From the NCBI RefSeq assembly GCF_040436345.1, contig NC_133233.1, forward strand, positions 10,373,381-10,437,380: a stretch of 64,000 bases of DNA, read 5' to 3'. This stretch comes from Pagrus major. Lineage: Eukaryota > Chordata > Actinopteri > Spariformes > Sparidae. Made by a program: the position numbers and the translations under genes. The notes beneath the pieces are model-generated. The model made no database searches. It was not told the origin of the DNA and worked only from the letters and a program-made list of their open reading frames with translations. Position 1 is the first letter of the stretch. Every line of letters begins with the position of its first letter. Positions 19,520-64,000 of the stretch are shown in pieces.

Positions 19520-20324
19520 AAACAATAATGTATGTAATCCTTATCTTTAGCCCTGTGGTATCATGTTGATGTACAGTTAGAAAATTAATTGTAAAAATGA
19601 ATGGGGAGTTGTACCATTACTGAAATAAGATTTGATTTTACATCTCTCTAAAAATAATAAATATCTTGAATTTTTTAAAAGACTGGCTTGTTGGACAAAG
19701 CCAAAATCTATAACTTTTAATGTGAATTGAGACGTAGCTGCCTGTACATCAATCTGATATCAGGTAAGAGTGTTGGTTTACTGTCTAGTTTTAGAAGATG
19801 AAGTGTTGCATTTGGGCTTTGTTGGCCACCATAAATCCCATCTGCATTCTTGGTGTGATATTCTACTTTACCAAACTTTGCTTGCAAGAGTCAGCCAAAT
19901 AAAATGGATAACACGTTATAATAGCAAAAATAAATTAATGGTACATTTATAGTTAATTAAACTTAGTTAAAAGTCAGCTCACTGTTAACAAACAATGACC
20001 ATTATAGACCATTTATTTAGCAATTGTTATTGAAAATGTGCAACTGATGTTTATAATAATTTGTAAATGGTTAATAAATACTCTGTAGCTTATCTATAAA
20101 TATTATAAGAAGAGTAAATTTACTATTAACTAAACTTTAACTATAAATTTACCATTTACTAATGATGGTTATTATAGAGTGTTGTCATGCTCGTGTGCAA
20201 CAAGGTGTTGTATTTGTCAACCTTCTTTATGCAAGGTTTTATTTCTATTTGATGCTTTTTTAATCTAGAGTTGAATTCAACTATATTACTACTTTAACCT
20301 AAAACATCTCTGCTAAAAAAAAAA

Positions 20325-20352
20325 CATATATATATATATATATATATATATA
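20325..20352. repeat. (TA)n microsatellite
   Basis: An uninterrupted run of TA dinucleotides follows an A-run in the GAREM1 downstream spacer. Confidence 0.9.
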
Positions 20353-21889
20353 ACTGAAAAAGACTGACAGAGGCCTAAAAAAATGATGTCCTTACTCTAA
20401 TAATGTGGAAATAACTGACAGAGATAATGGACCATGACGTTCTACATAAAATACAAATTATGCATCATGCACTTTGGTAGATTCCAGCCTTATTAACTGC
20501 AGTTAAGGTCATTAAATATTAACCTATAAAAGAAGATTGTCTATGTAGAGAGTGAATGCACTACATGCTTTTTCTAAACTAAAATGGTACTTCTCCTTTG
20601 TTCATTTTGTGTGTTGTAAGTTTCCTCTAATGCAAGAAACAAGTAAAAGATAGCTTTCCTGCGCCTTAACCCAGAGTCCTTAAAATATGTTATATTTCAT
20701 TATGACTTAATATTTTCATGTAGTCAGACACTTGACTTGAGAATATTCTCTAACATGAAAGTCTCTACATGAACATCAGGGAAAGATGTTAAGCGTGTAT
20801 TTCCATAGACCCTGAGAGGCATGTAGGCTAAAATTGAAATTGTGTGAAGGTCTGCGAAAATGAAATGTTGGTTTATATTGGTACCAAACCTTTTGTTTTC
20901 TATTGCTTAGATTCAGATTTTTTTTATGCAGCTATTTAACTCATGTAACATAATGCGAAAATATGCAGAATTGTAGTTGTTAGACTGTGTACGGCTGATA
21001 TATGAAGGTGCGTCAGCAACAACAGCCTTTTTACAACCGAGGTGTGATCTGTTTTTTTTCCCCTGACACTTTTTGCAGTGGGGTGTTACATATTTACTTG
21101 ATATTTTTATTTTTTATGTCAGTGCAAATTTATTGTAATTTTTTAAAGAAAGTGATTACTAATGTTGAAATTATTTTTATTGAGAAAAAAAAGCTTATGT
21201 TCAAATTTCTGTTTTTGTATTCTGTACAACTTGGGTTCTACTTGGGTTTATAAATCCATGCGTTAAAATATCACTACAGTCACTCCATGGACAGTGACCA
21301 AAAAAATGTTAATAAGCCACTTGTCCAGGTAATTTTATAGATTTACGTGCAACTCACAGTATCCACATTTTTTTATGGAGAATGGCTTGTGTCTCTTAAC
21401 GTCCTATGCAACAGCCATGGTGCTGCAAAGAGACCAGGGGAAGGAACAACTAAGCAATGGAGTGACAATAAAAGGCAATGTAGTATTGTATGTTAAAACT
21501 TGCCACAGTGTTAATTTCAGGGGAATTTAAATTGTGCATGCCAAAGGAATTATTCCAAATCCATAATGTTACCTGAGTCATTCTGAGATATAAACTGTGA
21601 ACACACTACAACAACGGACTCAGTCCTAGGCCTGTGGACTCTGGACTGAGGACTATATGAATAAATGCCATTGGTGTGCAAAAAAAAAAAAAAGGAAGGA
21701 AATGACTGTGACACTGCGTTCCATTGCATTTGGAAAAGTATTCCGCATTAGTGAAATCTTGAGTTACGGACAGTTATCCTTCAACTCAACTCTTGTTTCC
21801 TCATTTTTGATTGTATAATTTTGATTCTATTCTATCTATTAAAATGGATTAACTGATGTTTGTGTGTTGTTTTTAGTCACATAGCAGTT

Positions 21890-21937
21890 AAGGATGCTGT
21901 GAAAAGGAATTTCCCCTTGGGGATAATAAAGTCTAAG
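21890..21937 (+). repeat. 3' tail of a dispersed retroelement
   Basis: The string gaatttccccttggggataa followed by taaagtctaagtct is the typical 3' end of several fish non-LTR (L2-like) and SINE elements. No reverse-transcriptase coding is visible upstream, so only a truncated tail is present. Confidence 0.45.
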
Positions 21938-22133
21938 TCTCTAAGAGTAATGTCATTAGCTGGGCTTTTCCAAGTCAAAATGGCTACTATGTGAACGTTA
22001 TATTGAATTAACATTTTTCCACTGTGGTCAGCTTCCGTGTTTGAATTTATTCTATCTTATCTGATTCCTGATGAATTAATTAAAAAATATGTTACTTTAG
22101 GCTTCAATATAACAATCTCCAAAGTAACTGGTA

Positions 22134-22309
22134 ACTTAAGTTATCAAATAAATGTAGTGGAGTAAAAAGTACAATATTTCCCTCCAAAATGTAATGGAGT
22201 GGAAGTATAGGGTATCAGAAAATTAAAATACTCAAGTAAAGTACAAGTACCTCAGAATTGTTCTTAAGTACGGTACATGAGTAAAAGCACTTGTTACATT
22301 CCATCACTG
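22134..22309 (+). repeat. Dispersed repeat, copy B (spacer)
   Basis: This is a longer copy of the repeat seen at 19191-19244. It begins near gtagtggagtaaaaagtac and ends cttgttacattccatcactg. It has no coding capacity. Confidence 0.6.
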
Positions 22310-23193
22310 TAACCTTTTCAGTCCCAAGCCAAAAGTTGCTTTTGTACTTTTTCTATTCATCTGCCTCTAAAAGTGTGCTAAGAAACATTTAATGATTTAT
22401 GGTGGTGTTTATGATTTTAACATTTAGGAAAATCTACTTATTAAATGTATTTACAAAAAATCTGCAGGTGTCAAATGTCAAGATATAGTATTAGAACAGC
22501 ATCATAACTAAGAAATAACATTGGAGTCTCATCTCTGAAGGCAGAGTTCACTTTGAATGTTGGGTATTAGAAGCAGAACAGTTTGAACAGTTTTGTCTCT
22601 ATGTACACCCTTACATACACAATAAAAACATCAATGCTCTGTGTTAATTTAATTGGTGTGTGCAGTTTAATATTTTTACTCATATGCTGAATAGAATATG
22701 TAACTTGTATTGCCATCAAAGAATCTTTTCCTTGTGGAACTTCACATGACAACAGCAGTTTTACAAACTGGTGTTTAGGTCGACAGTCACCAACATTAGG
22801 CTATGAGAAATGAAAATTAAATGTCAAATATGCAAAAATGATTTTCATTTTGGCCGGCTATAATAAAATGCCATTTCTGAATGTAAACCGACACTTTGAT
22901 AGCCTCTTATATCTTACAAATAAACACTATAAAAATAACTGTTTAAACAACTCATCACTGTTAGCAGACCTGAACTATTTACTGACTACACAGACATTTC
23001 TATTGATTATTTTATTCATAAAATACACACAAATACTCATAAAGATTATAGCTTCATACAATCATATTGTGTTAACATGACATCAAGTGTAGAAATAAAT
23101 AAAGACAATTTATATCATCACTTGTGCCACTTTTTAATATTTATCTCGTGCACACATGCGCGTGCGTCAACAGGAGTCATGACAACAGCACGG

Positions 23194-23217
23194 TGACGTA
23201 CGACAGAGGCTATATAA
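23194..23217 (+). promoter_or_regulatory. CRE-like site and TATA box of the acidic-protein gene
   Basis: TGACGTAC (23194-23201, a CREB/ATF-type half-palindrome) lies ten bases upstream of TATATAA (23211-23217). This predicts a transcription start near 23240 and a 5' UTR of about 150 nt before the ATG at 23395, with no intervening ATG. A sharp TATA promoter with a CRE is typical of inducible genes; inducibility itself is inference. Confidence 0.65.
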
Positions 23218-23394
23218 GAGCTGACCTGTCCACTTTTTCTCTTTGCACCTGGACCCAACGCAAGTTGACCCACTGCAGAACCGAACTGCTGAGAGCTGAA
23301 CTCTTTGGAGGGGAAAGCATCTGAAAAAGCGACACGCAAACGTTGTTGGACAGCTGAACCAGCAGTAGAAAAAGAAAACCAAACGAGTGGAGAA

Positions 23395-25647
23395 ATGTCT
23401 GCTGCCAGACCTGCTGTCTTGGAGGAGCATCTGCTGGTTGGAGGCCATCGTGACCTGGTCGTTGACTGTGCAGGTAAGACAACTAAATTCATGTTTTTCC
23501 TGCGTCTTATTCATGAATAGACCTGCCTAAACACTTTGATAGCAAAGATTTAAGATAATTTGTTTAATTTAAAGGTTGAAATGTAACAGCATATTTGATT
23601 GCCTGTTTGAGAAACACAGATTTGATGACACATGTCGTTTTCACGGTGTAAAACAGTTGGTTTTAATGCATTCAAAATCCCGGGAAATGTGTGGAATATA
23701 TTAACAAAGGTGTAGTGGTTTGAAAACAGTGTCATTTTGGTTTGAGGGCATCAATTTCGTTGAATTAGGCGTCGACATTTTGAGAAAAAGATGGCGACTG
23801 GGCCATTTTTCTTAAAATGCTTAAAATTGATATTTTTTGTAACCATGGTAACGGTGGAGCTATTAGGAGCAAACGTCAGGAACCTTTTAGGAGCCGACGT
23901 CAGAACGCACAGGTGTAAACAAACGTAGACATTTTCTCTGTGAGGACAGCTGAGTGCACTCTATTAAAATTATACTGAAAGATGTTGTCGGAACATTTTA
24001 AATCCAAAGTTGATCACATTGTGAAATAATGTTCATATGTTGCTCTAAACGCATCATGAGATCCACGTTGTGAGTTTGAGTGAAGGGGAAAGCTAAACTC
24101 TTCTAAATTGTTTTCAATTATCAGTCCATTATCATTTAAAATGAATTTAAAAAAATAATTGAAAAAATAGGACTCTTTGACCTGACTTGTGATTTTTATA
24201 ACACTGAAACACTGAATTCATTGTTCCGAGTGAAAACAGAGTGGTGGTCCAGTGGTTTGTCACGCAACTGTGCGCGTCCTGCGTTCAGGATGCCACCATC
24301 TCCAGCACGCGCTGTGGCTGTGTTAATATAGTGTTGGCATAAGTTCCCACGTTTGTATGGTTATTCTGGAGGAGCCTGTTGTTGGTTGTACAGGAGTCAA
24401 TGTACCCACGGTTCCGCGTGCGTTATTACGCATACAGCTTTGCGCACATCAAACCGCTCTCTGCACATCATTGCGGTGCTTGAGACTGTGACATTTTGCA
24501 AGTTCAGAAACATGTTTGTTTCTCTAACACCCAAACAGTTGTAACTAATATTAATAATACATTAAAAGTTTGTTATTCCTATTATATAGTGGTGACATGA
24601 TTTCTGACACTGAACTTCGGAACAAACTGAATTTCTATCATTTGTTTTTTATTGTTGAATCCCTGAAGGGTAATAAACCTGGTTTGTCATGTTTGTGTTT
24701 ATAGGCGGCCTGGGCAGGGCCACTTGTTGCGTTGAACTAAACTTTTGTATATATTTTATAAAGGTAAGATTAAGGTAAGAATTTCTTAAAATCAACATGT
24801 TCTTACAAAGTCATGACGCTGCATGTCTCTGCGCTCTCCTCTGTTATCATGTGTTGGAGTGCATGTTGGGATCTGAGCTTTGTCTGAGGCGTTTGTCTTT
24901 CCTTTATCACCTTCTTACTGAAGTGATGTGGTCTTGCATGAACACTGTTCTGTCAAAATGAGAATGTTACTGCTCATTTCACATGAGAGATATTTGCATG
25001 CATGTTTTGTCTGTTCTATTCTCACCATTGTATTGTGTATGGATCTGTGTAGGAATAATGGCCTGTCTGGTAACTTTATAAATACATATAGTTTAGTTTT
25101 CTCATGATTTCCCTTTTTTCCTGCAGGTGTCTCCGACCCAGTGGGGCGTCCTTGGCTGATCAGGCTCGATGAAGAAGGTAACTCTCTCCTGATATTTAGC
25201 TCCTCCGATGAAGAGGACACGGGTGAGGCTGTCCTGGAGAGCGTTGAAGATGAAGACGTTCCTGAAGAGGACGATGATGACAGTGATGATGCTTCTTCTA
25301 CGATATACTGGACCTGCAAGGATTCGGATCAGGACACCATTTCCTACCTGGACGATGATGATGATGATGGTCATGAGGGTGATGATGAGGCTGTTGAAGA
25401 CCATATCAGACCTCTTCGCTATGAGGACCTTCCATCACCTTCAGCTGAGTCCTGTAGTTCCTGTAGTTGTTGTAGTTGCCTCCTAGATGACGACAGGTCC
25501 GACGCACCGTCTCCATCGATGTCCAGCCTCACCCCCTCCAAAAAGTGGAGCAGGTGGGAGAGTGATGATGAGGAGCTTCCTGCGAACCCTGGGGGTTTGG
25601 AGAGATACTGGGAAAATCCAGCCTGGTATGAGAGCAGCTCAGATTAG
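23395..25647 (+). CDS. Uncharacterised highly acidic Ser/Asp-rich protein (2 coding exons, 199 aa)
   Basis: Exon 1 is 23395-23473 (ATG in context gaaATGT, donor gcag|gtaag). Exon 2 is 25127-25647 (acceptor ctgcag|gtgtc, stop TAG). Phases join cleanly (G|GT) to give 199 aa. I do not recognise the family. Order of features: a plain N-terminus (MSAARPAVLEEHLLVGGHRD), a short hydrophobic stretch RPWLIRLDEEGNSLLIFSSS, a long acidic region rich in Asp/Glu/Ser (about 50-115), an RPLRYEDLPSPSAE motif, a Cys/Ser knot SCSSCSCCSCLL, and a tail with KKWSRWESDDEELP ending ENPAWYESSSD. SSSDEED and SDDEE resemble CK2 sites. No signal peptide or membrane span is visible. The promoter has CRE and TATA boxes. 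The acidic tract could suggest a nuclear or chromatin role, but that is speculation. Confidence 0.7.
24240..24301 (+). repeat. Possible degenerate tRNA-derived SINE head
   Basis: Within the 1.65-kb intron of the acidic-protein gene, tggtccagtggttt resembles an A box and gcgttcaggatgcc resembles a B box. The outer ggtgg/ccacc can pair. It is too degenerate for a functional tRNA, and SINE origin is only a suggestion. The rest of the intron (23474-25126) shows nothing recognisable. Confidence 0.3.
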
Positions 25648-25837
25648 ATCATCTGGAAACAGTCGCAACGGGTGGCTTGATTTTTCTTTGTAGCCTTGAG
25701 GGCCGGACCTTGCGTCTGGTGGGGCTGGCAGCGCCCTCGGTAGCGTCTTGCACCAGGGCCCATCTGTATTCAGTGGCTTTTTTTTGGTTTGTAGCCTAAG
25801 AGGTGTCTTTGCGTCTGGCGGGGCTGTTTTAACCTTC

Positions 25838-26001
25838 AAGGCTGGCCTCTGCGTCTGGCGAGGCTTTTTTGAAGGCTGGCCTCTGCGTCTGGCGAGGCTT
25901 TTTTGAAGGCTGGCCTCTGCATCTGGCAAGGCTTTTTTGAAGGCTGGCCTCTGTGTCTGGCGGGGCTTTTTTGAAGGCTGGCCTCTGCGTCTGGCGGGGC
26001 T
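25838..26001 (+). repeat. 34-bp minisatellite (about 5 copies) within a larger duplication
   Basis: Units start at 25838, 25872, 25906, 25940 and 25974. The consensus begins aaggctggcctctgcgtctg and ends gaggcttttttg, with few mismatches. The flanks are themselves duplicated: about 25712-25800 and 25987-26080 both read gcgtctgg-ggggctggca followed by 'cttgcaccaggg' and 'ttgtagcct'. The array sits just past the stop of the acidic-protein gene, probably in its 3' UTR. Confidence 0.85.
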
Positions 26002-26442
26002 GGCAATGCCCTAGGTAGCGACTTGCACCAGGGTCTATCTTTATGTGTTGGTTAGATTCTTACTTTGTAGCCTCAAGGGCTGGTTTTATTGTCTAGCAGA
26101 GATGGCGACTTTAAGTATATACACAATATAATTTATATAAATGCTTTAACAACTAGAATGGCACTTAAAACGCATACTGGTACAGTTTACACACAAGGGA
26201 ACCCAAATGCAGAAACTGTGTGGCAGTTTATTAATTTAATATCACTTATTTAAAAGTTAAAGATCACTCATTATTTTGTATTTTGATTCCTTCCTATTAT
26301 TTACTGAAGTGAAGATGACTTCAGGAGACAGATATGTAATTCTTTAATAACATTATCAAAAGACTCTTGCAGGTTTTATTATTAGTAATTCAGAAAATTC
26401 TTCATGTTACTCACTCTGTTGTATGTATTGACTCCGTTGCAG

Positions 26443-28100
26443 ATGGCTGTGGCTGGCAGAGGTATGCTCACAATTAGAATTAGACAATTAAAATTTGTCT
26501 TATTAACAATTTAAAGATGATTAGTCTCATTTATTCTGTTTTTTCACAGAGGTGCAGGTGGCTGTAGCAGATAAAAGTATGGAAACACTTTTAACACCAT
26601 TAAAACGTCTCTTATGTAAGTCCTCTTGTCACTTTTAATTAATAATTTACTGTGTTGTGTTTTTATGTTCCCTCAGCTGCTGCAACTGGCTGACCCCATA
26701 CACCATCCAGAGTTGAAAAGGGGAGCCCAGTGTCCTCCTGCCAGTCTACAGCTGCTCCACCACCAGGACCCCTGCAGCCCCTCCCTGTGGTAACACAGGA
26801 TAACTGTAGGGGCTCTTGGTGCAGCGTTGGCCCACCAGACCAGGACAACCAAGGACAGGATAGGACAGGATATGGTGTTTGAGTCAGCAATGTAAGTATT
26901 TATTAACACTACAAAGTGGCTTAAAGGTGTGATAGGCTAAAAATATCTGACAATATTATATAAAATATTCATGATTTGTTTTTCTGATGATAGGATTCCT
27001 GTGTTTCTGAGGCACTTAAGGGTGGAGGTCATCAACCAACCAATCATCCCAGGAAGCTCTAGTACCACAGCTGTCCACTGAACTGACATCTGCAACAAAC
27101 CTGCTTCCAGAGCCCGAACCAGAAGAAGACGACAGCCCCATTCCATGAAGAGAGTCCCCAACTCACCTGTGCAGATGAAGCTGTCACTATGCGCTTCGTC
27201 TGTGGCGGCAGGTTTGTGACGCTCCTCGCACACAACACTGAAGAAGCTCTCAGCATCTGCTCGCCTCCATGTGCAGAAATCAAGACACTCAAGACAGAGA
27301 AACTGACAATTGAATTAGATAAGTTTCTATTGATTCTGTTTAAATCATAATATTTCAACTGATCAATACTCACTGCAAGGCCTTCTCGTCTGTCATTTGT
27401 CTTTCAGAGAGAGAGGAAACGAGGAAGAAACAAGAGGAGACCGATACCAGATGAGACAAGAGATGGACAAAGGACATAGTTCATGCTGTGTCCTACTGTG
27501 AGCCCTTGCCTTAAAAAAGATAAGTACACACTGACTGTTTTTATAATCATATTTAGTCTAATCCACAGTTCTTCCATTGAGCTCAGGTAAAGTTACAAAT
27601 CGTAAGTCCTCTTTGTCTGTTATTTGTCTTTTAGCGAGAGGAGTCCAGATGAGATGAGAAGAAAGTAGACACCTCAGGATGTCAACCATCTTTTTTTAAA
27701 AGATATGTTTACATTTATTCAGTGATATTATATTTCAATTTAATGTCATTGTTGAACTTAGAAACTCATGTTCCCGCTTATCTGCCCTCGTTATTTTCCC
27801 TCTTACCCTCCTATTTCATAAGAGAAATATGGATTTATTTGATGTTAAATACTTTTAACTCTTTCATGTGTTCACAATGTTACTGAAGTTTTTAACTGTT
27901 ATGCCCTCTTGTCGGTCTTTATCCATTACCAGATGTGTCCTCATCTGCAGCAGCACTTTATTGTCTTCATCCTGTCTGCCATCAGACACAGATCACACTG
28001 CACTCCACAAAGTCTGCAAAGTGTCACACCTGCATTTGTTTACATTACATGCTGTCTGCTCATACAGTTCCTGAGCCCCCTTTAAATACAATTAAATAAA
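26443..28100 (+). ncRNA. Candidate chain of spliced, non-coding exons downstream of the acidic-protein gene
   Basis: Successive segments look bounded by good acceptors and donors on plus: 26443-26461, 26550 to about 26576, 26677-26891, 26994-27211, 27408 to about 27521, and 27635 to a 3' end near 28090 with an AATAAA signal. None has a continuous open frame when read through. The last two begin with near-identical acceptor regions (tttgtctttcagagagagag and tttgtcttttagcgagagga), suggesting exon duplication. They could be a long spliced 3' UTR of the 23395-25647 gene, an independent lncRNA, or a decayed gene. No transcript evidence is available here. Confidence 0.35.
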
Positions 28101-29380
28101 AAGATGAAAGAATAAATTCTTCTGAATGTATTATCTGTGTCACATGATGAACATGCTTTATATTTGTGGTAAACCTCCTTTTTTTCTTTAATATCATTGT
28201 TCTGACTCCTGTCAGTAAATAAGATAAGTTTCCCCTGGTGGTGTTTTTGAGGTACTGCAGCTTTAAGTACCAGGCCCTTCCAATGTTTATGCTCAGGCTA
28301 CAAGTGCTCCACAACAGAGAGTTGGTTGTCTGAGCCTTGGAGTGGAACCAACTGTGAGTACTTGTGCATTTGGTTTATTTTAGTTGTTTCATAGCACCGT
28401 AATTTTAAGGTGATGTTTGAAGCGTTTATTTTAAGTTATAAAAACCTGTTAAATGAGAAGATTCAGTAAAGCAACAGTAAAGCACATCTACTGGGTCTCT
28501 TAATTTTTTTTGTTCGCTATCTGTCAGCCAGGACAAAATAATCATCAATGTTCAGTGGACAAGTTCTTGCATCTGTGGAATCGTTAGAATAACATCTTTA
28601 AAGATTTCAGTGGTCTGACACATTTTCTCAACATCACTTCAACTGCATAAAAAAATCATAAAGACATGAATATTTGAATCACGCTTTAAATACTTAAACA
28701 TGTTTTGACATCTGATAATAAAGTGACAGGAAATGGGATGTCCACAGTTTAACAGATACTTTTTTTCCTACTTTTTGATTATCGTCTATTCACAAGACCA
28801 AGAGTCTACAGCCATGCTAGGAGCTCCGTGAGGCTGCAAAGCTTTGAGCTCAGTGCCATCATCATTAGCTAACATGCCTGATGGTAGTATGGTAGGAATA
28901 TTTATTATATTCATCGTGTTAATTTTAGCTAGTTTTATTGGGAACATTTGTTCATAGCAAATATTGGGACAAACTGAAAATTTGACCAGATGATGGTACT
29001 AGTTGAAAAGTTAGGATCACCAGTTGTTACAATTTAGTATGTATTTAACATAAATATATTCCTCAAATTTACTGTATATTATCTGACAGATAGATTATTA
29101 AAGCAGTGCAACAAAAATGTATAGTAGTTTTACTAGCTTTCCATAGCTGAGCCTCTTTGCAACATAATTAACAACCACAGTGATACATTCATTTCCTTTT
29201 GTTTCGAGTATTCCAGTTGACATTTCAGCTGACTGTTTAATCTGTAGACCAATGTCTACATGAATTATTGTCACTTTTCCTTGGCTGTATAAGTCAAGTA
29301 ATATTTCAACTGATATCATCTGAAATATTTTGTGCAAAGTGATCATATATTTGGTACATCAGCACCTTTAACATTTTTTT
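28101..29380. other. Spacer between the acidic-protein locus and PRKDC
   Basis: No gene is recognised. About 28805-28885 (gctaggagctccgtgaggct ... attagctaacatgcctga) looks like a decayed copy of the percomorph 'gctaacatgct' family of short repeats. The PRKDC 3' UTR runs in from the right; AATAAA signals on minus lie at about 29525-29530 and 29380. Confidence 0.45.
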
Positions 29381-29693
29381 TTATTTCAAACAGAAGATAC
29401 AAGACATTCACAAATGATGGCAATGATAGGTTCCCTTCAAATAGAACTGAAGTACAAGAAATGGCCAACATTATGGTGTTCATGTGCAGAAGAATCTAAC
29501 AATGTTAAAATTCCCACTAGTTTTTTTATTGATTTTCTGTCAAGTATGAGATAATATTGCATTGTGACAAATTTTGTATGGAAGGATCAGCGTAAGAATT
29601 AGTTTACACAGTGACAAAAGAGAAAATGTTTGACATAACAGGGATCTGTACGACTAATGGCTGTTCTGAATAACTATTTAGAAAAACTAACAA

Positions 29694-64000
<34,307 letters not shown>

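Larger units (their letters stand above)
18625..19680 (+). other. GAREM1 3' UTR (minimum extent)
   Basis: The sequence continues downstream of the GAREM1 stop without any recognisable gene. The first good poly(A) signal cluster is AATAAA at 19656-19661; further AATAAA-like strings near 19892 and 19928 could give longer forms. It contains a perfect 19-bp hairpin at 19455-19519 and a dispersed-repeat copy at 19191-19244. The true end cannot be fixed from sequence alone. Confidence 0.5.
19681..23190. other. Gene-poor spacer between GAREM1 and the acidic-protein gene
   Basis: Apart from the microsatellite and repeat pieces listed separately, I see no exon, RNA gene or protein family match in this 3.5 kb. 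Open frames here (for example 22838-23080, plus) are AT-rich, hydrophobic and unlike known proteins. The last 100 bp lead into the CRE/TATA promoter. Confidence 0.5.

Noticed and set aside
22838-23080. 80-aa plus-strand ORF in the spacer
   Set aside because: It is AT-rich and hydrophobic with no splice support or known relative, and is typical of chance ORFs.
24240-24301. Functional tRNA gene in the acidic-protein intron
   Set aside because: A/B-box-like strings exist, but the anticodon arm and full acceptor stem cannot be formed.
25102-25404. Long minus-strand open frames opposite the acidic-protein exon
   Set aside because: They arise because GAT/GAA/GAG codons read as ATC/TTC/CTC on the other strand. 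The composition is low-complexity and there is no start or splice context.
25639-25929. 96-aa basic minus-strand ORF over the minisatellite
   Set aside because: It is a translation of the 34-bp repeat on the opposite strand (repeating KK/QRPAL-like units), with no promoter or homologue known to me.
25838-26001. Regular 34-bp repeats that could suggest a CRISPR array
   Set aside because: The units are contiguous with no unique spacers, in a eukaryotic genome; this is a minisatellite.

Overview
The window is vertebrate nuclear DNA, almost certainly from a ray-finned (teleost, probably percomorph-type) fish. It has small GT-AG exons, short introns, vertebrate-only genes (NCF2, GAREM1, PRKDC) and repeats typical of fish genomes (Tc1/mariner, Penelope-like, BED/hAT-like remnants, the small 'tttagcagacgctttt' repeat). 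Nothing prokaryotic or viral was recognised. Exon models were built by reading splice sites by eye and checking that phases close. Every multi-exon model gives a coding sum divisible by three.

Layout. (1) 1364-4892, plus: complete DPH2 (490 aa, 6 coding exons). (2) 5261-10440, minus: complete NCF2/p67phox (495 aa, 15 coding exons), tail-to-tail with DPH2 across 368 bp. (3) 11356-18624, plus: complete GAREM1 (864 aa, 6 exons), head-to-head with NCF2 across 0.9 kb. Its introns hold a Penelope-like remnant and a ~0.9 kb MITE-like element, and its 3' UTR holds a 19-bp perfect hairpin. (4) 18.6-23.1 kb: gene-poor, repeat-bearing spacer. (5) 23195-28100, plus: an unrecognised two-exon gene for a 199-aa, extremely acidic, Ser/Asp-rich protein with CRE-like and TATA boxes. 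It is followed by a 34-bp minisatellite and a chain of short splice-bounded, non-coding-looking blocks. (6) 28.1-29.7 kb: spacer. (7) 29694-64000, minus: PRKDC (DNA-PKcs), 68 exons in the window encoding the C-terminal ~3405 residues; the first ~680 residues lie beyond 64000.

Inside PRKDC introns lie a near-intact Tc1/mariner transposon (32293-33913, one frameshift), a complete C1q-domain gene on the opposite strand (41277-42432), a degraded second Tc1 (about 43173-43600), a BED/hAT-like N-terminal remnant (45982-46236) and other repeat fragments. A long (CA)n tract abuts a PRKDC 3' splice site.

The genes do not form one pathway. DPH2 is in diphthamide synthesis, NCF2 in the phagocyte NADPH oxidase, GAREM1 in EGFR/GRB2-ERK signalling, the C1q-like gene encodes a probable secreted protein, and PRKDC is the kinase of non-homologous end joining.
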